Part shown: positions 12,413 through 24,400 of the stretch, piece by piece | Layout: each line of letters starts with the position of its first letter | Numbering within the stretch: the first letter of the stretch is position 1 | DNA from: Amyelois transitella | Taxonomy: Eukaryota; Arthropoda; Insecta; Lepidoptera; Pyralidae | NCBI RefSeq assembly: GCF_032362555.1 | Contig: NC_083518.1 | Span: 2,120,501 to 2,184,500 of the forward strand | Length of the DNA stretch: 64,000 nucleotides | Direction of reading: 5' to 3' | Program-made: the position numbers and the translations under genes | Notes under the pieces: model-generated | The model's input: the letters and a program-made list of their open reading frames with translations, nothing else | Told to the model about the DNA's origin: nothing | Database searches by the model: none

Positions 12413-12672
12413 ACATACATATAATCACGTCTATATCACTTGCGGGATAGACAGAGCCAACAGTCTTTTAAAGACTGATAGGCCACGTTCAGCTTTCGTT
12501 CGGCTTTAAGATAGAATTGAAATTCAAATAGTGACAGGTTGCTAGCCCATCGCCTAAAAGAAGAATCCCAAGTTTATAAGCCTACCCCTTAGTCGCCTTT
12601 TACGAAATCCATGGGAGAGAGATGGAGTGGTCCTTTTCTTTTTTCTATTGGTGCCGGGAACCACACGGCACA
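12413..12672 (-). repeat. Family A SINE-like repeat, near full length
   Basis: On the minus strand it runs from TGCCGTGTGGTTCCCGGCAC through to GACGTGATTATATGTATG. It is one of the most complete copies and useful for defining the family's limits. Confidence 0.85.
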
Positions 12673-15070
12673 ACAAATAAAATAGGAATAAAAAGAACCT
12701 AAGGACGAATATTACGATACCATAGTCTCATCAATGTGTTTATTGAGCAACCAATGCTCCACGTAACTCTAGTAATAATTTGCAAGCATACAACTTGTAG
12801 TACCCTAGTTAATGACTACCTACGTACAAGTAGCTATTGGCCACAGACAGGGTAATTGGTCAACAAATCATAACCACCAATACATTGCTTATGCCACAAT
12901 CCAGACTTAGAAAGTACCTGATAGTTTGGTGGAATTCCTGAGAAACTAGTAAAACATGCCAATGAAACTTCAATGATAAATTGTGTACCTATTGACATAA
13001 TTATACTTAGTATTTACCTAAGATAGAACCTAAGAATCTGACTTAGATAACTTACCTACTTATAATCCCATGTAACATCTATGTAAACTGTTGATTTTAA
13101 TTTCATATTATATCATTCATCATGAGGTACCTAATATCCAGGTTGGATATTAGGTGATGATGATAAATGATAATGGCCTTCAAGGACAACCTACTGGTTT
13201 TGTGTAGGTACCCCATCAAAGATAAAAGCGCGATATTTATATACCTTTTGTTATACCTAAGGAATTTCATCTGCTTATCCGGCGTTGTAAAACAGCGGTA
13301 AAATATCGGATGTTTTTATGCCACTGCATTGCATCTATGTTGCATCCATCACGTACTTAACTGCCTACATAATTAGTACGTATGATATGTTGTACATACT
13401 TAATAAAATTATGCATGGAATTTGGCCTGACTCATTAACTGCCATAGGTTAAAGCTAAGGATAGAATGGATGAAGATGGAGAAGCTCAGAATATAATTGT
13501 TCGTCTGTCTGTGTGTCTGTTTGTGGGCTGCGGACTTAGGTGGCCAAATGTGAACAGTATCCAACTCTCTCACGTCTTGGTTTACAATGTCAATAAGAGG
13601 CAAGTTATGGTCTTTGGGGCCGGGAGTAAACGATATGATCAAATCCCACCTGTTACTCGTACATTAAAATAACAACATATTACAGAGTGTACAATTTTAA
13701 TACTGGGTCACGTGTTGGCTCCCGACCTCAAGGATGACCAGGACTTAAAAAGGGAACAAAGGGGATTTTCAGTGAGAGCGAATATGTAGGCCCGCAGGTT
13801 TACACGTTGTTGAAGAGAAAAGTTTATAACATTTTTAACAACTAGGAGTCTTTGTTACTTTGTAATTTTACATGGTCAACAGTCCGACTGTGCAAACTTT
13901 GCTCAGTTGTAATTTTGAGGGGTTAAATATATAAATTGATTCATTCAATTATTCTGGTATAAAAGCTAATTGTCAACATGGCATTATAAAGTCTACCATT
14001 TACGGGGTTGACAACTCCTTATGATTTCATAACTATGGGTTTTGATTTTAACTGCAGATTTGCAATTTTATTCGATATCTATTTTTATTGATTTTCTTCC
14101 ATATCATCAATAATAATATATAATTATATTCATATTAATCATTGGTAGGTACCTACTTTCCTCTCTGGCAAACGAAATTAATCTGCCGACGCGGCAGTTA
14201 TATTAAAACAAAAGCAGAGAAGTTAGAAAATGTTACCATAGAAACATGAACAGAATTGGAATAGGAGCGTGACTCGCGTGCCAAAGTTGAGAGTCAGTAG
14301 TCTTAAATGTGTGGGGCTACTTAAAATATAGGATCGGAGCCGGCACATTAAAATATATGTAACTACCTAGGTTTGAAAAATTTGATTTGATTTTTGTTTT
14401 CCCGCAAGGGTTTGCGGGAAAACAAAAATCAAATCAAATTCATTCATATTAAAAAATGACATTGACATTTGAGTCTAATATGTCTAAAACTATTTGCGTT
14501 CAGAAACGTTACAAATGCATGAGAGCAAATTCAAACAAAACGTCCTCAATTTTTATGTTTCGTTATAACGATTTTGTTTTTAAACCATCCTGAAATAATA
14601 TAAGACCATGCCCTTTAATAATAAATATTCTTGTCAGTACTATATCATATCTTCCCTTTCTCTTCCTAATTTTATATTTATATTTTTGTTAACTTTCAAA
14701 TGTTTTGTGTTGTTGTGGTCAACAGCCAACAGGGATTTTGTCAGTGGGTTTTTTATTTATAAAATAAACAAAGAACTTAAAATAAATGAGATGGATGATA
14801 TGACCACAGCGTTTATCAGAGGTTTTATTCACAAAGCTTGTCAGGTTTGGTCTTATTGTCTTTTTTTCTGCCTTTGGTTATCTCAAAGCGAAAGGAAAGC
14901 GAGAAAGAATACATTACCATTCTTCCATTGTAATATCGTAAAGATCTGTCAATGTTGGGAAGCAGTTGTGTGATAAAATTAAATCCGGAAAAAACTTGCA
15001 TACATTATCCAAAGGGACAAAATAACAAAGAACATTGAGTTTCAGTTTCCGAACGTCAAATTTTACAATG
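12673..15070. other. Intergenic DNA between repeats and PRC1
   Basis: No gene is credible. The longest open frame (14608-14973) is hydrophobic low-complexity text without splice context. A short direct/inverted repeat around TAATATCCAGGTTGGATATTA lies near 13130-13155. A perfect hairpin lies at 14379-14440. Confidence 0.5.
14379..14440. repeat. Perfect 29-bp inverted repeat with 4-nt loop
   Basis: The arms 14379-14407 and 14412-14440 are exact reverse complements (AATTTGATTTG... to CCCGCAA), separated by GGGT. The GC-rich part lies at the loop side. It is about 1.05 kb upstream of the PRC1 start codon. Function unknown. Confidence 0.9.
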
Positions 15071-15074
15071 ACCG

Positions 15075-15212
15075 CCAATCAGAAACCTGCTTTCTTGTCT
15101 ACCTTGCTGACTGGTAGATACTGACATTTGATTTTGTTTTTTAACGTCCTCACCTCAATAACGTCTGGAATTTGAAAACTCAACAAACCTCTAAAGTAAA
15201 CGTAGTGATTGG
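15075..15212 (+). promoter_or_regulatory. CCAAT and CHR-like motifs upstream of PRC1
   Basis: A CCAAT box (CCGCCAATCAG, 15075-15079), a TTTGAA hexamer (15171-15176) and an inverted CCAAT (ATTGG, 15208-15212) lie 275-410 bp before the start codon. In animals, paired CCAAT boxes with a CHR (TTTGAA) mark promoters of G2/M genes controlled by NF-Y and the DREAM/MuvB complex; mammalian PRC1 is one of these. Short motifs like these also occur by chance, so this is suggestive only. Confidence 0.3.
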
Positions 15213-15486
15213 TCTGAAGTAAAACGTTGCTTTTAATTGTGACTGTTATTGTGTAAAAAAATAGGTGTAGTGGTTAAAAATACTGCCGAAATTATTTACA
15301 GCCAATTAATTATATGTTGCGTTCGTGTGTATAATTGTGCAGCTGTGGTATGTTACATGTGTAAATCTACACTTATATCTATTGCAGTTTTTATTATCCA
15401 GACTAAATTTTGAATCGGTGTAACCAAGCAACAATGGTACATTTTTAAAAATTCCAACATTTTCAGGACACCAGACAATTGGCAAG

Positions 15487-18400
15487 ATGATCACCCACCC
15501 ACCCATATCAGAAGATGTGAATTCGCTTTTGTAAGTTCAATTGAATTTGTTTGTCCCTTATTTTTAGATTGCCGTTTGTAAGAGTCCTCTGTATTAGGCA
15601 ATAGAATAGTACTTGTTTCCGTAATGTAAGTTCACATGATACAACCAAAATGTTTTTTTCTTTTCTGGTGTACTAGTTTAGAATGACAATAATTTTATAA
15701 AATTATCAGTTGAAGTTATTAGTTTACTTGTCATTTTATGGTAGATTCCTTACCTAGTGTACCAATTTATTTACGAAACTAAAATTACTTATGTATCTCG
15801 ACATGAGTTGGTTAAAATGCCATGACAAGTATCCATTGTCTAAATACCTTTACTGCAACAACACCATGACTATGATTTAAATCCTTTTAAATTAGTGTCT
15901 TTATAAAAGAATACAAACTAGGTATGTACATTATGCTTAGATTAGAAAGATGCAACATCTAAATACAAAGCAGAAATTAAAGTTCAAATCAGGTTTTCTT
16001 CTTCCTCCTGATATTACCAAGTTCCTGTGGGTAGGAAACCTACTAATGTAGGTTTGGTACCTCAGGAAAGAATCGTTGGCCTATAGTACGATTGAATATT
16101 ACTATTATAATATTAATATTTAACCAAAAAAGCCGTATGCCGTGTGGTTCCCAGCACTAATACAAAAAAGAATAGGACCACTCTATCTCTTTCCCATGGA
16201 TGTTGTAAAAGGTGACTAAGGAATAGGCTTACAAACTTGGGAGTCTTTTTTAGGCGATAGGCTAGCAACCTGTCACTATTTGAATCTCAATTCTATCATT
16301 AAGTCAAATAACTGAATGTGGCCATTCAGTCTTTTCAAGACTGTTGGCTCTGTCTACCCCGCAAGGGGTATAGACGTGACCATATGTATGTATGCATGTA
16401 TGTATGCACAAAAGCCATTTGTGTCTGCATACTACTCTATACTCACTCATACTACTCTATACTCATACTACTCTGCATAGTACTATTTTAGATTGTGTGA
16501 CAATGAGGATTCATGTAATCTTTTTTTTTGCATTACAGCAATGAAGTCCTCCAGGAGATATCGGATAACATCCGGAACATGATGCAGGAACTCTGGCTGA
16601 AATGGTCTCACCTTGGTGTGGATGACGGCACCAAGTTCAACAACATAGCCAAGTTGGTGCAGATTGAGAAGGAACTGCACCGGGACGTCATATCAGAGAC
16701 CAGACAGAAAGTGCTCAAAATGGAGGCGCAAGTGGAGAGTGAGTATTATAAGTTTATTCATTCTTTTTTTTTTTCTCAATCTCTTCTATTCTCAAGGTTG
16801 TGGAAAATGTTAGATTATGATATGCTAATTTTGATGAAATTTGTCATATAGATAGTTTTGGTCTGTAGGAGTAATATAATCTAACTTTAATTTCTTGATA
16901 GGACGAAAGCCCAAAGCAAAAACTTATATATAATATAAAAGTTACTGTCCAAGTAATGTTGTGGACAGCTAATTATCACACCCCTTTCACGGAAGGGTAG
17001 GCTGACACTACATATTTCCTAATGTCACAATCCTTGCACACTTCATCTGCAGTTTCACATTCATCATCAGCCTTTTAAGCTTTTATCCGCGCATAACCTT
17101 ACCCTATTGTTTTCCAGAGCTGAAGGAGGAATCTAAGGAACTGAGTAAATGTCTGTCAGTGGAAATCACCATACCGGAGTGCGGTGAGGACATGATGCTG
17201 GTGGATTATAAGAAGTTGTTGGAGGAGCAGATTGCTGGGTAAATATTTGTTTCTCTTTTAAATATAAATTTTCCCTTCACAAGTTTTGGAAGGATGTAAC
17301 TCTTGACTTTGTATCCATACAAAATATTATTAAATTGATTCTTTTTTTTTATCAGGTACAGAGATCAAATGGAGAAGCGTCGTATGAAGATGGATAGGCT
17401 TTTGGAGTGGCAACAGGACCTCTCTCAGAAGCTGGCAGTTACCATAAACATGCTGAACGAGGGTCCTCCCTTGCCCTCCGAGGAGGATCTAGAGCGGCTG
17501 AAGGACCATCTGGAAGACCTGCAATCGGAGAGGGACAAGAGGGCAGAGATTTTTCTGACAACGCAAGTTGATATCAAGGACATTATGGGTATGTGTACTC
17601 ATTTATTAACCCCCGACGGAAAAAGAGGGGTGCTATAACTTTGATTTCTTAGCTATACTTTAAGAAATCTGTATGTTAACACTAACTTTGACTTTTATGT
17701 TTTAGTGTTAGCTGTCAATATATTTTATTAATATGTGCTTAGCTAAGTTCATTTATTACGAACAGCCTATTTTGATAGTGACAGTTTTTTTTTGTCTCTG
17801 TACTTTGGCTTATATTATTCTTATGAATGAATTACTCCTTATAGTCCAACAAAAAAATAACAATGTTATGGAAATAGCATATACCAAGATGTAGTACAAT
17901 GAGCATCTTATCCCCTTTTTCCGTTGCCCCTAATGCTGGACTACATACTCTCTAAGTTTTGGTGACTACATCATTCAATCAGCAATTCATTTCTCGTCCC
18001 TTTCATACAGAAAAGCTGCAAGTCAAGCCAAGCACATCATTCGAGAAAGCGGTGGTGGGGTCCCTGTCTGTGGATTTCATAGTGTCTGATAGAAACATGA
18101 ACGAGCTGGCTAAGCTGAGGCAGAAACTGCAGGAGCAATATGAACAGACCAACAATAGGGTAAGAACGAAAAAATCAATTTATTATGTTTGTTTGTTTGT
18201 TTGTATAGAAATTTACACAGTAACAAGAAAATAGTACAAAGTTATAAAAGAAACAAATCACTTGCAATGATGGACTTATCCCATGAAGGGATATCTTCCA
18301 GTCAACTGGCAAACGATAAAGGAACTGGATAATTCAGTAAAAAGCTGCAAGTTTATGTCAGCAGTTCCTACAAGTTTTTATAGTTCCAAGCGCCTTTTAT

Positions 18401-21400
18401 GAAAAAAAGACATTTATTTCTGTAGACCAATTCTGTTACAAATGATAATAAAAAAAAAATTGATATAGGTTTTGGAACTCCGCGAGCGCCTTTCCAAACT
18501 GTGGGACTGCCTAGAAGAGGATCATATATACCGGGAGAACTTCCTGCAGGCCCACCCCGGGTGCAACCCGCAGACTGAGGCTGCCATCAAGGAGGAGATC
18601 AAGCGGTGCGAGAAGATTAAACGTCAGAAGATACAGGTAATAAGATAGTTATCGTCTTTTTTTTGTTCCGTGTGGTTCCCGGCAGCACAAAAAAACAGAA
18701 AAAGACCACTCCCATCTCTTACCCATGGATGTCGTAAAAGGCAACTAAGGGATAGGCTTATAAACTTGAGATTCTTCTTTTAGGCGACTGTCTAGTAACC
18801 TGTCACTATTTGAATCTCAATTCTATCATCAAGCCAAACAGCTGAGTTGGCTCTGTCTACCCCACAAGGGATATAGACGTGATTATATGTATGTATTGTC
18901 TTTTTTTCCCAGATGGCACAGGGAACCGCGCAGTAAGTGTAAGCTTTGTCCTTGTCTTTGTCTATTGTGCGAATGGCCTTATTCTTTTATTCAACTTAAT
19001 GATTAGCCAATACAATGTCCAGTGGGCCTAGGAGATACTATACCTAGGATACTTGGGCCACCTTCCGTAAATCAGGACAAGGTGACTTATGTATTTCCTA
19101 GGTCTAGGATGACTGTGCTCAGTTTTGTGGCGGATACTAAGCTCACTTAACCATACCCCTTTAGTCTAGAAGGAGAGAGGATGTGGAACAACATTTTTTT
19201 GAACAATCAAATGGCACTTGCAATTGCATTAGCGAATATTCTTTTTTTTTCTTAATTTCGCGTTGCATATTATTTAAAAATTATACAGGTATTAAACGCG
19301 CACGCAACGTCCTTTATTATATTTCGGGCATTTCGAATCATGTTGCAATGATACGTAGTCATTTAGCTCAGTATTATTTATAAATAGATAAAAGTTTACT
19401 TTAGAATTTTATAAGAACTGATTTAAATTTCATTCCACTGCGCATTTCAATGAAATTAAACTTTTCTAACAAGGTGTTCGTGGCCAACATGCGAACTAAG
19501 ATCAAGCTGATGTGGGACAACATAATGTACTCTCCGCAACAAAGGCAGGAGTTCCTGCATTATTACCAGGATATATTCACTGAGGACACACTGACGCTAC
19601 ACGAGATGTATTTGGATAAGATCACTGCGTACTACAATGATAACAAGTGAGTGATTTACATTATTTTTGTTAACTAGTAATTCTTATTTCAGGGCTCTTT
19701 TATTTGCTGCTGTATGTTCCTATTCGTTATTCTGTCATTAAACTTATGAAATATCCTAAATTCATCCAACAAATTGTACTCGGTCTCCCTGTCTTATTTT
19801 ATTAATCACAAAATTTGTCAGAACCATATACAAGTATTTAATATTAAGATCATTTGGTTTGACTCTTCTAAACATGCACTTTGGAAGCTGTAGTAAATTT
19901 AATTATACTTATGCTGACGTCAATAATTTCGAAATTAAATATATTTCTATTTAAACGACAATATGTGTTTATATACAATGGGATATCGTCGGATATTTAA
20001 GTAAATGTTTGTTTACAAATTAATTTAAGACACCTTTTTCCTTGAGGGTTAAACATTGATAACAACTCTCCACTTGTCACAATCCCTGCATACTTTCGCT
20101 CTATCCACATTCATAACTCATGCATGCTGTTCGATTCAGGGTATTCTTGACTTGTCCTTTTGGCAGTACGACCTCGATTTATTCAAGTAACTTTCGTTTA
20201 ATCCTTCCCTTTCCATTAAAAAACAGCTTCACAGTATGTGTCTCTCGCCAGGAATATCTTCGACCTGATAACGACTCGGAAAAACCTCTGGCTGAAGATG
20301 ACTGAATTGGACGCTCGTGCGTCCGACCCGGCGCGTTATAACAATCGCGGCGGGCAACTGCTGAAGGAGGAGAAGGAGAGGAAGGCTATCTGTAGCAATG
20401 TGAGTGTGAACAGAGAGGATTATAGATGTAATTTATGCTAACATGTACTATTAAGCTATATTGTAAAGCCATTTTACATACATATATAAAATCACGCCTC
20501 TTTCCCGGAGGGGTAGGCAGAGACTACCTCTTTCCACTTGCCACGATCTCTGCATATTTCCTTCGCTTTTAATTTAAAGCCATTTTAATATGTATTATTT
20601 CTGGAAGATAACCGAATAAGGCACTCGAGCGTCGCTAACTGAAGGGGAGAAGGAGAGAAAAGCTTTCTGTAGCAATTTGAGTATGAAAAGAGTGGATTAT
20701 GGCTGTCTGTAGGATATCCTTTGTGACATTATATTATCTTTAGAAAATGCCAGAGTTAGATGGTCGCGTGAACGACCCAGCGCGGTACAATAAACGCAGG
20801 GACAACTGCTGAATGTAGAAAAAAAGAGGAAGGCTTTTTGTAGCAATGTTGTAGCCATTTTACCCAGCCATTACACATTCTACAGTAAAGGAAAGATCCG
20901 GGGATGTCGAAAACCAGTGTAAAATAAAGTTTAGTACTACAGAAATATTAATTTGAGGTGATATTTTAACTGGATCGATTAAAATAAAACAACGTCGTAA
21001 TTCACAGTGTATATCAAAGACAAGACAAAGACAAGGCTTAAAGATGGAGCAAAGCGCGAGTCGCATTTTGTTTACAATTATAACAACAGATGGCGCTATC
21101 TATCATTTGCAAATAACTCTTTCATCATCCTCTTCTTATTTGCAAACCCATGGCCTTGGAACAGTCCTCAGTCTTCTTTTGTGAAATTGCTTTGGTAAGG
21201 ACGTCAGCAACCATTTCCTGCGTCCCAACATAATTGAGCTTGATCTCTTCAGCGGTCACCTTCTCTCGAAGAAAATGGTATCGTATATCGATATGTTTGC
21301 TACGGGCACAGTAAGAGTCATTGCCTGCAAATTTAATCGCACTTTGATTATCACAGTTAATAACAGTAGAAGAAACTGTAACATTGAAATACAGTTCTGA

Positions 21401-24400
21401 TTCCAAGTGTCGCAGCCACATGGCCTCTTGAGTGGCTGTAGCCAATGCCATATATTCTGCTTCCATTGTTGATAATGCAACTGTGCTCTGACGCTTAGAG
21501 CACCATGAAATTGAAGCACCCTGAAACAGAAATGTGTAGCCGGAGCAAGACCTCCGACTGTTAATATCCGATGCCCAGTCTGAGTCGCAGTAGCCAAAGA
21601 CCCTTTCTTCGTCCTGGTTTTGACAAAACAATAGTTTGTATTCTTTGGTTCCTTTAATGTATCGAAGCACCCTTTTTACTGCCAACCAGTGTGGTAATTC
21701 TGGTTTATTATTGAAACTGCTTAATTTATTTACCACGAAGCATATGTCTGGTCTTGTGCCTTGTGATAAATATAATAGACTTCCAATTGCTTCCTGATAA
21801 GGGACATTTTTTATAATGTTTTCTTCTCCTGTACTAATCAGTTTAGTGCTTGTATCACACGGTGAATAAACTGGATTACATTCTGTCATTTTAAATCTGT
21901 ACAGGATTTTTTCAATGTAGGCAGTCTGATCAATTTGTATCTGGTCTCTTGTCTCATTTTGTTTTATTCTCCAACCAAGAAAATGATTTACTGGCCCAAG
22001 TATTTTCATATTAAATTTGTTTTTCAGTTTTTGTTTTATTTCTTCTCCTGTTTGTATATTATTATAAAAGATTAATAAATCATCTACATAAATTAATATG
22101 TACACAATATTTCCATTCTTATCTTTCCTGTAATAAACACACGGATCCACAGATGTACTCTTCATACCCAGATCTTTCAACACAGAGGTAAGTTTCAAAT
22201 TCCATTGGCGACTAGCCTGTTTTAAGCCATAAATTGACTTATTCAGTTTGCACACTTCATGTCCATGTTCATAAGAGGGCGGTTGAGTCATATAAATCTC
22301 TGCATCTATATCGCCTTGCAAAAATGCAGTGACTGCATCCATCTGTTCTATGTATAAGTTGTATTTCACAGACAAAGCAAATAAATATCTGATTGAGGTG
22401 TGTCGTACTACCGGAGCAAATATTTCATTATATTCTATTCCTTTCTTTTGAATAAAACCTTTTATCACTAATCTTGCTTTATAACGTATGACTTCTCCAT
22501 TGGCGTTAGTTTTAATTTTAAAGACCCATTTACATGGAATAACCCTCTTATTTTCCGGAAGAGCAACTAATGTCCAAGTGTTATTCTGTAGAAGTGACTC
22601 AAATTCACTGTTCATGGCATCTTTCCACTCTTTTGCTTTAGGGCCTGAGAGTGCCTCTTCAACCGTCTCAGGTTCTTTTACTGTAGGAACTACGGATTGA
22701 TTTGAACTGTTTGAGCTGTCTTCATAACAGAAATATGTAGTAGGTTTATTTCTCGGTCTTAGAGTTATATTGCTAAATGACGCAACTTCCTCTTCATTGG
22801 TCATATCAGAATCAGGATTGTATAGTGATTCATTATCTGATTCTGAATCTATTACTTCACTATTGACATCATGCAGCTGTTCGTCATCTGAACTAGTACT
22901 AGCTTTCACACCTTCAGTCTCAGCATCTGATTGTTGATCTTCTTGTTGCTGCAGAGTGGTAAGTGGCATTATGACACAGTTATTTCTAGCTTCATGTTCA
23001 AGAAAAATGACATCTCTACTTTTATATATTTGCTTCTTCTTCAAATCATACAATCTATATCCTTTAGTGTATTCACAGTATCCAACAAATATCATTTTGA
23101 CAGCTTTTGAATCCCATTTTTGCCTTTTTTCTTTTGGCACGTGTACCATAGCAGGGCAGCCAAAAATTCTCATATTGTTTAAGTTTGGTTTATTACCTGT
23201 CCACATTTCATGAGGCGTTTTGTAGTCCAGAGATTTTGTTGGCGAACGATTTATTATGTATGCTGCTGTTGAAACCGCTTCAGCCCAGAAACTCTTTTGC
23301 AGTCTGGAATTCAAAATTATACATTTAGCCCTTTCCACTAAGGTACGGTTCATACGCTCTGCCAAGCCATTCTGCTGGGGCGTATATGGGTTCGTAGTTT
23401 GATGCTGTATACCTGATTTAACTAAAAAAGAATCAAATGCATTATTCATGTACTCTTTTCCGTTGTCTGTGCGTAGTATTTTAATTTTTTTATTAGTTTC
23501 ATTTTCGACTAAACTCTTATATTCTTTAAATTTATCTAATGCATCTGATTTATTTTTCAAAAAATATACTGACACTTTTCTGCTATAATCATCGATAAAG
23601 GTAATATAATATTTGGCTCCTCCTATAGAACTTGTCTCCATAGGACCACATAAGTCAGAGTGAATTAATTGGAGCACTTCAGTAGCCCGTGTGCCAATGT
23701 TCTTAAAAGGTTGTCTACTCATTTTGCCTTCTAAGCATGTTGTACAAATTTGATTACCTTTTTTTGATAATTTGATCCCTTCTGCACTATCTGTTATTTT
23801 CTGTAAGTCTGTGAAGTTAAGATGGCCCATCCGTTGATGCCACAAGTTTATATCACTCTCATCTACTGTTGATAGGAATGCCGGTGTGGCGGTAACATTA
23901 TTTAGTAAATACATGTTATTACGATGCATAGCTGTCAAAATCAATTTTTTATTTTGATATATTCTACAACCATCTTTCTCAAATTTCACTTCACAGCCAT
24001 TGTTCACCATTTGACTAACAGAAATTAAATTAGTAGTCAGGGAGGGTACATACAAAACATTTCTAACCTGTATTTTGCGTATTACACCATCGGAATCTTT
24101 TATTTGTAAATCCACATTGCCTGTACCTTTCACTGCCACTGACTTATTGTCTGCCACCTTGATGTTGCTTATTGTTGAAGGAGAAATGTTGTACATCCAC
24201 TTCTTATCTCTGCACATGTGCAGAGACGCTCCGGAGTCAACATACCAGCAAGTTTCATCCAACTCTGCAGCAACTGGAAAAGCAGCATAATATGCATTAT
24301 TTTTAGAATCATCATCGTTTGATTTACCTTTCTTTTGTTTATCTTTAAAGTAACAATCCTTGGCCATATGCCCATACTTATTACAAATATAACAACGAGG

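Noticed and set aside
14608-14973. 121-codon open frame on the plus strand upstream of PRC1
   Set aside because: Hydrophobic low-complexity text, no splice context, no recognisable domain; consistent with chance in AT-rich DNA.
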